A stretch of 64,000 nt of DNA from Adineta ricciae (Eukaryota > Rotifera > Eurotatoria > Adinetida > Adinetidae). The first letter of the stretch is position 1; every line of letters starts with the position of its first letter. A program made the translations under genes and the position numbers. Where the stretch lies: the NCBI GenBank assembly GCA_905250025.1, contig CAJNOJ010000165.1, positions 173,247-237,246 on the forward strand, given 5' to 3'. Below, piece after piece: positions 1-13,300 of this stretch. A model generated the notes under the pieces. It was given only the letters and a program-made list of their open reading frames with translations. It had not been told where the DNA came from and did no database searches.

Positions 1-3000
1 ACAAATCCTATGTCTTATTGATATCTATATTCCTGTGCCATTACTTGTTCAAATCTTTGTCACGGGGATAAATTCCCTACAAAAACTTGAATCACGTGCG
101 CAACGTCGTGAACACTACACAATGGCTGGTTCGTCTTCAAACGAACAATCGATGGAGAATGGTTTAAATCTGATGATGTTATCTCAAGATGATGCTAATA
201 CAACGAATCCGACAAGTGGAATTGCTGGTCTAACGACGGTCTCATCATCATCGTCAACCAATAAATTCTTAGTTTTCGATACATATGAAACGTATCGTGC
301 TCATCGACATCAATTAATGTTACAGCAAATGACCGGCCAAGAAATGGTGTCCATTATTAAGGAGGAAGAAGAAGAATTTATTATCAATGAAAGTGAAACC
401 AATTCCACATGTTGTATCATGATGGTAGACATGTCTCTTAAACAAGTAGGTCTTGCTGATATTCTCGATAATTCTTTATCCGTATTCGTTTGCTTAGTTG
501 GAACTTCAACAAAGTCCACAGCATCAAGGAATGTACAATCCACTCTCGAAAGAAATCTTATCGTTAATGAATAAACAATTGATATTACCGTGGACACGCC
601 GCCATCGTTGTCGAACCTCATCGAGTCAATGTTCTTTTTGTGAGGAATACATCCTATGGTTTTCTATCGCACAAGATATCCTCAAATATATTTCGCCACG
701 TGATGAAACAAAACTACCAGAACTTGAATTACCAAATATAAATGAGCTGAAACAACAACAATTAAAGCAACAGCAACAGCAGCAGCAGCAACAACAACAA
801 CAAACATTAAATCAATCAGCAAGATTACCAGCGAAGCCCAAATTCGGTAAGATCATCTCGTATTTGATATTTTCGTCTATACTTTTCCTTTAGCTATCGA
901 GATGTCATCGGGTGGTGATCTTCGAAGTTCACCGTCATCTTCGTCGTCAGACAATGATGATGATGTAACAACAAATGCCAATACAGCAGCTCCGACCACA
1001 ACAGCTAGTACAGTAGTAGCACAATCTGCCACACCAGAATTAAAGGTGGAAAATAATCCCGATGCCGGAATATGGATTACTTCACAAGGTGTCTTCTATT
1101 TTAAACTTAACACATTACATATTCATCTGCAATTTTTCTACTCCGTTCTTCGAGTAATGTCACTTCATTCAGTATGACCATCATTGATAATTTGTGTTTC
1201 TTGTCGCTCATAGGAATTGGATCGAGTGATTGATATCGATGCGCTTTATTACTTATTGTGCAGTTTGAAACTATTGATCTTAAATGACGAATGTCTAGAA
1301 ACAGCTGGAAAGGATAATCGCGGCTTCCTCTCATATTGTCTCGAGAAATTGCTCGTCCCACAGTAAGTTCACTTTCGTGCTTTTGTTACACAATTCTTTT
1401 CTTACTTTAAAGCATTTGGAAAATTCTTGCATTGGGTCATGGTCACTTGAATGAATGCTGTGTTCCATTACTTCTTCATGCTCTTAATTACGATTCTGGC
1501 AAAACAGCCCTATGGAATATTCTTGAACGCGATTTTTCAAGTACACATTGGAAAGTTCGTTCATCAGCGGGTAAGAATTGTACTACTGAAGATTTTCTTC
1601 ATATCATTTGTTTTCCTTCAGGTACACGCGTCATTGCTCTCTATTCTCTCCTTAAACCGAAATTAATCAAAAACAATTACAATGTTTTGTCTGTTCTTGC
1701 CTATGCATTTCTCAATTTAATTACTTCCATCGAAGATGTCGAACCAACCGTGAGTCAAAAAGCGATGTGTTCACTTGAAACATTAGGTGACGCATCATTC
1801 AAAACAGTAATGTGTGCGTTAGAATTCCAATTCGATACTGTGATCAGTGATCGTTCAATAATTCTACATCGTTTATTGAAACTCTACACAATTCTACTAC
1901 GAAATAACTCGGCGGTTAAAATTCTTAGTTGGGAATTCTTCCTCAATCGTTTCGATACATTATCGCTTGAGTCTCAAATCAGCATGGAAGAATCAGGTGA
2001 ACTGATCAGTCCGCAAAGTATTGGCGGATTTAACACGGAAAGCGAACATTTCATTCGCAAGTTAAATCAAATACGCTTTGCCATGGCGAGAACAGATTCA
2101 ATTAAGCCAATCTCAACGTCATTACGTTTTTCTTCGCGTCAACGACGAACGAATATTGTTAGCGAGAAAGTAGAAACAGATTCAATCGGAAGTTTTTCTC
2201 CAGATGGCGAGCCAAGTGATACATCGACGTTACAATTGTTACTCAATCTATTGATGAAAGTGAGTTCATGATTAGTTTAGAACGAAAGGAAATATTTGCG
2301 TTGATTTAGTTCATGATGAAAGATGACCAAAATCAAGTGAACGACGATCGTATTATGCTTAAACAACAAGTGAATAAAATATTTCACGCTGCTCTCTCTT
2401 TTTCACAGTAGTTTCTTTCTAGAATGTGGTTATTCGTCATGTTTGCTCATTACTTGGCTATAATCAAACTAATCGCACATTCATTAATCTACCCAGTAAA
2501 ATCCGGTTAGTAGTTTTTCTCATTCGCATCGAATCGATATGTAAAGAAATGATTTTTATCCTCGTAGACGTAGTCCAGTTTTCCATGCATTCTTATCGAA
2601 TTTATCCAAAGTGGTCGATTACAATTTTAGTCTTGGAACTGTTCTCTTACCGTTCTTTCTTTCTTTCTTACAATTTTCTACGTGTTCAAATGCATCGATT
2701 CAATTCTACGAACATATTGCAGCATCGAATACCTTAGGACGAATTGATCCAAGCTTACGAAATTCATGGTTGATGGTTCTCATTATTATTTTATATAAAG
2801 TAAATTATCCGTAGATAACCTGTCACTTTCTTAATTATGAAATATTTTAGTATCAATATTCGACATTTGCCAATACAATTCAACATTTGACTCGAATCGC
2901 TATGAATACGATTCTCAGTCATTACCATCAATGTGAAACACCACCATTTGGTGTTACTAGCGGCGGTTTAAGCGGACGTATTACACCGAAAGTTGCTGGA

Positions 3001-6000
3001 TCTCGGCGAGGTAGTATTAATCTGAGAAGGTTTGATATATTGTCTTGTTGAACTTTCGTTACAGGATCGTCGCGACCATTTGACGATATTCGTGAAATCG
3101 AATTGAATGAATTAGGAGGTCGATATGATTTTGATGGAGATACACAATCGGAATCTGCAAGTATTGTTGAACATAAACGATTTCGATTATTATCACCGCC
3201 GAAAAAAGTCAAACCAAAGTAAAGCTACGGAAGAATGATTGATATTTATTTCTCCTTCATTGTGTATCAAATAGATTATACAAACCGGAAATCGAGTGTT
3301 TTGACGAACCATTAACCATCCGTCAAACAGAAGAGAATACTGGTTCAACAGGACGATCGTATACTGGCTTTCTGAAGAGTCTCTTTACTAGTGGTGGACA
3401 AGCAGGTGCAACTGGTACTGCACTTAGTCCAACAACAAATACGGCATCATCTATACCATCCATGGTGCCATCTGAAAAATTAACTGAGATCGATTCGAAA
3501 GGTGTTAAGGGTAAGAAAAGTTTCTGAACTATTTTAGCATAAATAATAGAAATCTACTTTTATCAGGAATGAAAGAACTCTCACGTGTAGTCTATTCAGC
3601 TGAACGCGGTAAACTTGAAACCGTTCTGCTCAAGCCTGGTGCTGGTGCTGGAACTAAAGGTGAATTCTTCTGCTAGAATAATCATCAACATTCTTCATCC
3701 TATTGTAGAAGAGAGTCCTCCCAAAGTTCCTAAAGCAACATCATTGTCATCATCAACATTGGCTAGCATGGGCGGACCAACAGTGGGTGGCAAATTAAAA
3801 CCAAGTTACCATGGTAAAAAGGGTAAACATAAAGATGATAGTGCCGTTCGATCGCCAACACTAAGGTACGTACAAATCGTTTTTCTCCTTGATATTTTTG
3901 AAAGATAAAATTTCGTTCTTAGCCGACCGCCACGTATATCAACATCTCAAGCTCATGCAAAAAGTATAGGCGGCATCCCATCAGGCGCCAAACGAGCGAC
4001 AACTACAACTACAACAGCAATTGATGAATTGGATAATCCATATGCTGATACAGATTTACATAATCAATTCATTGCCGCACCCAAATGCGATAAGTGCGGA
4101 CAAGCTATTGAGTACTATAGTGAAGAGTGTATTGGTCATTGTATAATTGTCTGTGAAACACTTGTTCATCGTGAACCAAGTATAGCTGCACCATTATTGA
4201 TGGACATGATCGAAACAATAGGACGTGTTGCTGCATCGCATATTTATACGTGGCAAGAAAATTCCACAGTTATTGCGCCAGCTAATTCACGAAGTATTGC
4301 ACAACAATTCATTCGTTGTACTTTTCAACAACTAGCTGCTAACAATATTTGTTACCAATTTTTTCAACAACATTTTCGAGGTGCGTATAATGAAATTAAT
4401 CGATCCTAATTAATAATCTTTTTCTTTCTTCAGATGAAAAATTACTTAACACTATAGCTTTATCTTTGAACGATTTTCCAGAATTCAACTCAATCATTGC
4501 ATTGAAATGGCTTCTCAATGTAATAGTTCAATTCTTGAATTCCTCTAGATCTTTCGTCTCTGTTTAGGATATGAACAAACAAAAAAGTCTCTCATTGGAT
4601 ATTTGTACGACATTACTGAGTAATATTGCACAATTCATGGAATATATTCCAATCGACTCACCAGGTCAATTGTGGACTAGTGTCTTCCTTGAATTCGACT
4701 TTTTATTCGATAAATTAACACGAGTTTATACAACACTCAAATCCAGTGCACCGGTCACTTATGATTTAACACCAATTCTTCGAATTATGATGAATATCTT
4801 GAAAGTGCCATATATAGCTACTGTAAGACTAGTATTGGATCCATTTTCGAAATTATTAACATTCATTCTACAAAATGGAACATTTCAATTGGAACATATT
4901 ATTGAACTATGTTCATTGAGCAATCGAACATTTACTCGAGTACATACCATTGACGAAAAGAAAGAACGGATGTCTTTTGAAAAACGTATGTTTTTAGGAT
5001 CGTGAAAAGTTATTATTGCCACGAACGATCGTTAATGTTCTCGTTGAAGCTATGCTTCATCGATATCCATGTCCAGATCGAAATCTACTACTGATGATAC
5101 AAGTAAATCGAAAAGACGTCGATCGAAATTCTTCTCTAAATATAACAAAACTCGTTTTTAGTTAATTTTACTTGACGCGGGTGGCACAATTTATGCGTCG
5201 GCGATTGTCAGCGATGACGTTCGTGCATATGATCCCCATAATGTTGTGCGTTTGTGGTCTTAGTGCCGTGATGTTTTTTTCCTTTAGTTACAATCTATCG
5301 AATTGTTCTACATGTTCTTTTTTTGCGAACTTAGGTTACTACCAACGGTGCCGAATGCATGAAACATTACTTAAATGAAACTGTTGCATTCATTGCTGAC
5401 ATTCATACGATTACAAAAATCAAAGTAAGATAAACGAAACTCAGACGCAATGATTCAATGTTTGTTCGTTGTTCCAGAGTACAATGAAAGAAAAGAGTGA
5501 AAAGCAGCAACTCTCGAATTTAACGGAAGATACACTGGGTGGACAATTGAAAGCTGGTTTAGCACAATATTTAGCTTTAGAATTTACAAAAGGTGGTCAA
5601 CGGGATGCAAAAGCAATCGTACGATTTCTTCCTTGGCTCTACAATCCGCCAACATCAGTTCAACAAGGGTTTGTTTTCATTAAAATGTACACAAGTTTTC
5701 ATATTCTTGTTTCTTCAGAGCAAAAGATTTCGTTGATTGCATTGATCGTATTCGATTTCTCTCATGGTTAATGATTGGTTCATTGACTCATGCAGCAATA
5801 ACTCGAAATGAAGGAACAATCATATGTCATCCTTTACCTGTTGACGCCAGTCAATCGATTGCCGATTACATTTTATACATTCTAACTGGTTTTGCTGATC
5901 AATCAAAAACATCGGTCATTCATATGTCATCACTTTTTCATTCGTTTATTCTTTGTCAAGTAAGAAGACAAAATAATAACTAAATTCTACTTATTTCTCA

Positions 6001-6818
6001 ATTCACACCTAGTTATGGACAATGTATTGTGAACAAGTTAATCGTGGACATGACCCCGAAGCACTCGTTGCCATAATGGATTTCTGGGCGCGAATTACAC
6101 CTGGTATACTTCATCTGTTATCCCATTCGAAAGTGGTACGTATAGATGCTTCTTAACGTTGACTTCAAATATTGTTCGAGAATTTTCCATGATATGAATT
6201 TGTAAATATTTTTTAAAACACATCAATGGTAAATTTCAGGATAAAGAAAGTCCTAACAAACATCGTGAGGTATTTTCGATGTCTTAAATATACACACGTG
6301 CTTATCTATTGAGCTTTATTTATATACACTGTACTTTCGTTTTTGTTTCCTTGTCTTCATGAGATTTTTGTGATATATACACTTTTCTATTGATTTTTAG
6401 CTTGCTGAAATGGTCAATTTGCATTTCTTAAGTTTAATCGAAGCCTTACAAGAGATTAATTCCATTGTCTTAGCTAATGTAACAGTTTTGGAATTCACTT
6501 TGACGGATTTTCATTTTCAATTTTCATGTTCTTAGTTATTTGCAATGTGGGTACCTGTTCTCTATACGCATCAAAGTCAATTACCAGCCCATGTTCAAGT
6601 TCGTCTTCAAACCTGTTTGAATCATCAACCATCATCGGAAACGCAAGGTGATCTACGATTTATGTACGGTATGTACTTATGCCATCTCTTTTAAATTAAG
6701 CACTAAGCACTTTTCTCGTCTTCCAGCTATTTTACTCAAGTGGCTCAATCGTTTACAATTTAAAATCGGACAAATCGAAACTCAATCTAGTCATGCCGCA
6801 CAATTTTATAGTTTATAA
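1..6818 (+). CDS. unc79: UNC79 homologue, NALCN channel complex subunit (5' partial)
   Basis: UNC79 is a large helical scaffold that, with UNC80, supports the NALCN sodium-leak channel at neuronal membranes. The reading frame is open at base 2, so the N-terminus lies left of the window; roughly 1,600-1,750 residues are here in many exons. Introns I could place include 446-497, 847-893 and 1091-1213. Family-like segments are recognisable in order: a Cys motif (SQCSFCEEY) near 630, the block ending LSWEFFLNRFDTLSLE near 1920-1975, a degenerate Cys pair (CDKCG) near 4085 followed by a REPSIAAPLL stretch, RFLPWLYNPP near 5620-5650, and a C-terminus ending AAQFYSL. A poly-Gln run (about 757-805) and Ser/Thr-rich linkers are lineage-specific. 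TAA stop at 6816-6818; AATAAA at 6852-6857. UNC80 was considered, but the C-terminal half matches UNC79 as I know it. Exon joins are by eye. Confidence 0.9.
446..497 (+). other. Example of a tiny phase-0 intron in UNC79
   Basis: GTAGGT donor and a pyrimidine-rich tract ending in TTAG. Removing these 52 bases joins a frame-2 exon to a frame-3 exon without loss. Most introns in the window are of this size, which supports the compact, rotifer-like gene style. Confidence 0.85.
757..805 (+). repeat. CAA/CAG run encoding poly-Gln in UNC79
   Basis: A mixed CAA/CAG triplet tract read in frame as a glutamine run within an unconserved linker of UNC79. It is likely length-variable. Confidence 0.85.
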
Positions 6819-6935
6819 TCATGTATATGTCTAAACGTATCTTTTTTTCTCAATAAATATCGCTAGTATAGTTTATGTCAAGAAAGCAGAAGAAACGTCA
6901 ATTGATCGTTTTGATTTCTTTTCATATAGATAGAT

Positions 6936-8963
6936 ATGCGTGTTGTCATTATCGGTTCTGGTCTCATAGGTCGATGTTGGAGTGTTATCTATGCCCGAGC
7001 TAAACAAGATGTTTTTCTCTTTGATACGATGTCGTCGATGCTTGAGATTGCTGTAAAAGAAATTGATCTCCAACTTGGTCAATTGAATCAATTTGATTTG
7101 TTGTTTAATCAAACACCTGCAGAAATATTGAAACGTATCCAAACGATTGATACAGTTGAAAAACTACATGAACTATTTCGACAAGGAATCGATCATATTC
7201 AAGAATGTATACCAGAGGATATACAAATGAAAACGAAGCTTTTTCTACAGCTCGATGACATTGTTCCCGCGAATGCATTGATAGCTAGTTCATCTTCGTG
7301 TATTATGCCATCGAAATTTACTGAAAATATGAAAACAAGAAATCGATGTATTGTCGCGTAAGTTGAACGAAAGGATTGACAATAGAGTTCATAAGAACTT
7401 AACCGATTTAGACATCCGATTAATCCTCCGACAACAATTCCACTTGTTGAAATTATTGGTGCACCATGGACTGATCCAGCGTTTGTTGATTTAGCTATGG
7501 AACGTTATCGTTCTTTTGGTATGGAACCAATTCGATTGAAAAAAGAAGTCGATGGTTTCGTTGTTAATCGCTTGCAATATGCATTACTATCATCGGCTCT
7601 TCAACTAGTTCAAGATGGTGTTGTTGAGCCTGAAGACGTCGACCGAGCAATTACACATGGTTTAGCGTGTCGATGGTCATTTATGGGACCATTTCAAACG
7701 ATTGATCTCAATGCGCCGAAAGGAATTAGTGATTGTAAGATCAGATTTTCGCTCGATGGAATCAACTAACTCTTCTTTTCATTAACAGATTTTGATCGAT
7801 ACGGTTCGTCGATGCAACGTGTTCTAACTGACATGAAATTTCCATCGGATTGGACGCAAGAAACAGTGAACAAAGTCGATCATTGCTTTCGCTCGAAATA
7901 TCCTGTTGGAGAAAACGGAAGTGGTATAAATGAGAAAAAACTCTGGCGTGATGAACGTTTGCTAGATTTGGCTAAACACAAGCAAACATACGTTGATCGA
8001 GATTATCGCATTGTACGTTTCCCATTGACGGTACCGAACGATCAAGGACGCGGGATGATTCAAGCCATTGAAAGTGAGCTAAAACAAGTCTATAAACAGG
8101 TTCAAATAAGATTGGTACCAGCTGATGAAGCAAATAATATGGATTTCTCGGCAAAACCTTGGAATTTAGCTTCATCACAACTTGGAAATAACGGCGTTTT
8201 CTGTCAATTAGGCGGAGCGAAAAATGTTGAGTTTCAACAAGGTCATTCAATTCGCTTTGATATATCCAGTGTTCTTGACCAATTACACATTAAAAATGAG
8301 CAAACGCTTGTGATTGGCCCTGGTGCTGCTGATCAAACGCATCTTTCTATCAACGGCGAACTTGTCTTTAACATGAAACTTGATCAATACAATAAAATTA
8401 CTACTCAACGTTCATACAGCTCAATGATACCGAAAGATACCGATGAGCCATGTCAACAGTTATATCTACCGAAAACCTGTGGCCCGTTTCAACATGTTAT
8501 GATATCAACAGTTGATCAGCAAAAATCTGCTATTTTAATCGAAATTGACGTACAGGAACGTCTCAGTGCTGAACATGAAGAAGAAAACAACTTCATATCT
8601 GTTATAAGACGTAGTGTAAAGCAATATTCCAAAGGACCAATGGCACTCGGAGGCATTTTTCGCATAGAAAAGGGTACCGTCAAAGCACATGTTATGCCAC
8701 CCTTTGTCGATGATGATCTAACAAGCAAACAGCAAGTTGATCAATGGTTGAAATTCTATGATATGCACGCACCTTTGAACTGTTTATCCGTTCTTTTAAC
8801 CGAAGATATCAACAATGCTGGTTTTCGTTTAGAACATTCGCACTTTTTCAGTGATCATGGAGAATGTGGTCATTACCATTTTGATACTACACCGAAAGAA
8901 GTACATTATCATGGCTATTTTATTGTATGTGAAGAGGCTGTTCTGGTCGATCCAGTTGTATGA
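6936..8963 (+). CDS. CRYL1 (L-gulonate 3-dehydrogenase) fused to C11orf54/DUF1907 domain
   Basis: Exons 6936-7357, 7412-7734 and 7789-8963 give 639 residues. Residues 1 to about 315 are a lambda-crystallin/3-hydroxyacyl-CoA-dehydrogenase-type NAD enzyme: Rossmann start VVIIGSGLIG, HIQECIPED, SSSSCIMPSK, the catalytic-His motif AHPINPPTTIPLVE, and VDGFVVNRLQYA. Residues from about 340 to the end match C11orf54 (PTD012), ending in the zinc motif with H598, H600 and H610 (spacing H-x-H-x9-H) inside a GHYHFDTTP context. The junction lies inside the third exon, so the fusion does not depend on splice prediction. Each half is close to full length for its family (about 319 and 315). CRYL1 oxidises L-gulonate to 3-dehydro-L-gulonate; C11orf54 is described as a zinc-dependent ester hydrolase. 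AATAAA at 9059-9064. It starts only 117 bp after the UNC79 stop. Confidence 0.92.
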
Positions 8964-9267
8964 ATAGTAAACCACGTGTTTTTTCTTTTGATTCGTTCGC
9001 ACTTGGCATAGTCTTTAGAAGTCTAATTTTCAAATGAGTATATTTTACTGCAATCAAAAATAAATCGTGATTTGTTCTAAGACCGTGTTTTATAGTGATA
9101 TCAATGATTCTTTAGTGTCTTTCCTGCAAAAGAAATGTTGATCTATTGGGTATTGATTACTAGTGCAATTTATATTTGGATGACATGTAGCAAAGAAAAA
9201 AAAACAATAAAAAGAAAAAGAAGAAGACAAAACAGGTGACTTTTTATGATGATGTTTTTGTTTTCTT

Positions 9268-10309
9268 CTAAAAGATGATTTTATCTAACGATAAAGTGTT
9301 GCTCTTCGTATTGGTACTTGACGTGACCGCATGTTTTTTTCGAATATGTTGAAGTAGATGATTCAATTCGGAAAACTGTTCGTGACAGAAGATACACGAT
9401 GATTGTAGTCGACGAAGATCAAATGTGGATGGTAGAGGTATTGGAGAAGGTCGATGATGTGGAAAAAGTAATGGTTGTTTCATATACGAACTTGGAAATA
9501 GTGGAGGTAGCATTCGTTGAGGACTTCCATTACACATTGTTCGAAAGATTTGATCGGATGTTTTCTGATGCATTCCGTTTAAAATAAATCCATCTTTTTT
9601 CGATAAATCAACATTGAATGAAGACGATGAAGAAGACGCAGGAAAAGATGGATATTCATGAGTAGTATCTGAAATGGTCGATGAAGACGTATTTGTTGAT
9701 CGAGAATCAGAACGTGACGAGCATCGCAGATGTTTATTTGCAATTGATTTCTGGGCAGATGACAAAGCTGGAGCTGTCACTTGTGTTGACTCATTGGATG
9801 CTACTGATGATTGAGGTTTATGCCATCGGCGATGTGATGCTAAGTTGGCTGGGCAATTGAATGTTTTGTCGCATTCAGGACAACTAAATCACACATAAAA
9901 ATAACTGTCTTGCTTGTAAGTTCTTTCGTTATTGGTGTTCTTACCGAAACTCGATGTGTACTACTCGTGGACATTTGTGCATTGCGAGTGCAAAGGCATT
10001 TTCATATTTTACTTTACATAATTGACAAATGTAATCGCCAATGATATTCTTGATTTTTCGTAATTCTTCAACAGCTTCAGGTGTGATTTCAACATAATTC
10101 ATTGTTGGTTCGATATCACCTCGTACTTCTTTCCATTTTTCATACTCTTCCCAGTCTGTAATTCGTGTACCAGCTATAGGAGAATCATTTGTATTCGCCA
10201 CTGCTGATGCCGTTGTTAATACTTTCTTCTTTTTCGAGGCAGTTATTGAAACTGAACTACGATGATCATTGCTTGTTGGTGCTGATCGTTTCTTGCTTGC
10301 CGTCGCCAT
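9268..10309 (-). CDS. insm: INSM/nerfin-1/EGL-46-type C2H2 zinc-finger transcription factor
   Basis: Exons 10309-9945 and 9883-9268 give 326 residues. Three fingers are visible: a C2HC-type CQLC...HKC (about residues 93-111), the hallmark [20 protein letters not shown] that follows directly, and a C-terminal CIFC...HIRKKH finger. The first two in tandem are the signature of insulinoma-associated proteins (fly nerfin-1, worm EGL-46), regulators of neuronal and neuroendocrine differentiation. Between the fingers lies a long Ser/Thr-rich linker. I chose the ATG at 10307-10309 over one 42 bases upstream because the extension (start of MMSEVIFFLNLVKS) looks like untranslated sequence. No N-terminal SNAG motif is seen, and vertebrate INSM1 has more fingers. 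An upstream coding exon cannot be excluded. Confidence 0.87.
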
Positions 10310-13300
10310 TGATTTGACAAGATTGAGAAAAAAAATCACCTCACTCATCAACGAACGAGAAGGGAAAATGTCTCAATTTAAATTAGGTTTTGATTGGTTA
10401 AAAATCTTTCTGCGACACTTGAGAAACGAAGAGAAAGAAAAAAGAAGGAAGAAAAGACGAGGAGAATTTCTCTGTATACAAGTGTGCATGATTGGCCAAT
10501 GAACAAAATAACGGAGCACATGCTTATTGGTTTCGATTTGATCAGCAAGGATGCATGACAGATGTGATCGATTGTTACTTTGATTTGTCTATCAAATACA
10601 AAAGAGTTAGAAAATGATATACATCCATTTATTGATAGTGTATATGCAGGCGATTGTCCGACACTTGTTTACCTGGTTGTACGACAAAGTGTGCCGCCTT
10701 TAACACGCTCATCATCATCGTTATTTTCTTTCTATTGTTATCATTCTCTCATCACTTTCGTTGATCATTTATCACGCGAGAATATGAGACAAATTGCAGT
10801 GTGAGATTTGTAATAATCAGGTCATCGCCAGTAAAAAAATGAAAATTACATTGAATTCAGATATGATTGCTAAAAATATTCGATGTTGGTTGTCTTGTTT
10901 CTTTTTTGTTTTGTTTATTCATCACAACTCCGATTGAAATGAACACACGTGCCGATACGTTAGGTTTCATTTTCTCTCTCTCTCAAAACTTCACACTATC
11001 AATGTCGATGTTTACTGGCTGATGATCATGTTCTCAAACGCACGTATATATTCGCATTCAGATAAGATCACAGACTAGAAAGTCACTTTCTTCTCTCCTT
11101 AACAGTTTAATGTTGTCTCGTTTGATCGTTCATTCTTCTTCAAGTTGTTGAGGCATACTTGAACGTCGTATAGGAGTCGGGGATATATAAATACATATTG
11201 CTACCGCTGTTAAGAAGAAGAAAAGTAATTATGCAAGGAGAGAAAGTTGTCACAAAACGCTACAATAGATATGTACGTATTGACTTAAGTCTTTTGCTTT
11301 TATTGAATGATACTTGACGATATGGTCGAATTGAGTAACAAGAGGTAGCGGCAAAGGTTTTGTTATTAACAAAGAAACAAATCAAACCACTTCTTTCTAT
11401 TAGTTGATTGATATGATGTAATGTAATATACAGTGATCAATCGCATCTCCGATAGAAAAATTCGCTTAGACAGAAAAACAAAAACTGATGAAGTGATTTA
11501 AACCAACTGTTAACCTATTGTTAGCGAGAGAGTGCAGAAATTAAATCAGGCGAACAGCTTTGATGAGCTCCCTACCGTGCATGATAGGTGTTTGTCAATA
11601 TAAATATATGTGCACGCACAGGTAGAAAAGAGATCGAATGTTCGCTCATTAAAATGGACAGATAGGTGATCTGCTACGATGAGATGACGTGTCATCCACT
11701 TGATCTTGTTTTTTTTTCATTCGTATACATAATCTAATGACTACGAGAAATAATTAGTGTCGCCAAATTGTGTCATGATTAACGAAGACACAGAATATAT
11801 GGATAACTAATGTACAGGAAAAATCTGTCTTTCATCGTTTCTTATGTTTTTCTTGTCCATGTTCTCATATAGACTTGCTCATTTGAAAATTGATGTGTAC
11901 CACCCACTCAGCAGGAGAGATCGTATGTGTGTGTGTGTGTGCGCGCGTTGAGAACATTAGTCTAGAGGAAAACATATGTCCGTTCAATTTTTTGTCTTTT
12001 TCAACGACAAATGAATAGAAGAAAAATATGACGACCAACCACTTGAGAGAAACAACTACGATCTTTATTTTCAATGAAAAAAAAAGTAATGAAACTTGTG
12101 CATTTGTGTTTCATTATTTCTTTTACACTCATTCCAAAAAAGTGCCACTTGAAGAATAGAGAATACAGCAAGTCTTTTTTCTTATTTTATATTCGCTATA
12201 TTGTGTACTGAGTAGTAAATAAAGTCCTATCGTAGTCAATATTCAAGGCAGTTTCAATCTAAGAGATTGTGCCTATATATAGTCTACGAAACACATAATT
12301 AGATGTCTTGGTGAATCGGTTTTGATCTTGTTCATAAACGTATATCGTTTCTCATTGATGGCATTGCCAAAATAAAAATTCGATTTTTCTTCATTGAAGT
12401 AGTACAAAGCAATGGCAGGAGCATAAGAAAATATTTTTTCGACGTAAAAATCATACAAAGAAATTTTGGTTCGATCACAAATTACTATAGCTTGGAAAGA
12501 AAAGGGCGGTGACTTCTTTATCACAGCATGCTCATTTAATTTTCAAAACGATCCAATTATAATGCTTTGCGCGCAGTGAAACACATAAGAAACGACGCTT
12601 GTGCGGGAATCGATATAAATATAACTCAGGTCAAACAACCCGAGGATTTCATGAGAGCAGTATTTCAGTGATTAAATCCTGTCATCGAATTTAACCGGTT
12701 TCTGTGGGAACCGACAAGAATCTGCTATGACCGATAGTCGGATACGATCCTCGAATCCTTGAGCAGGATCTAGGCACTTTCCCATAGTATCCAACGCGGA
12801 AAACATGGACATCCTACAAGTATTTATCGGAAGTAGTTGGAACCCTGCTTTCAGGTATCATCATCCTAGGAAGACATTCAAGTACAGTCAAAGGCTGATT
12901 GTTTGACAGTAGGTAATATTGTACGTTTTGCAGACGTGCGTACGAAAAACGTTTTTCTTTAACATTGCAGCTGCATGTGTGCGTACTGGACGTGCTTTGA
13001 ACACAAGTTCAATTATTCAATTGCTCAGCTGTTCAAATATTATAATAGAGTGATCGTCTTGTTTATGACTTAAAATTTTTCATAAATCTACAAAATGAAT
13101 GCTTATGAAGGAATTTAACTTTACTAAAAAGCAACTTTACCAGTTATAAAGTAAATAAAAATGTTCTGAGAAAATAATCAATAATGTAAACAATGTCATC
13201 GATCCTGAGTTTATAAACAGCCTTCATTTATTAATACAATGTGCAGTGAAAGCTACTTTTTATTTTCTCGTGCTCATTGACCGAGAGCTGTAATCGTAGT

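Noticed and set aside
1-6818. UNC80 as identity of the first gene
   Set aside because: The C-terminal segments (RFLPWLYNPP, adjoining helices and the FYSL end) fit UNC79 rather than UNC80.
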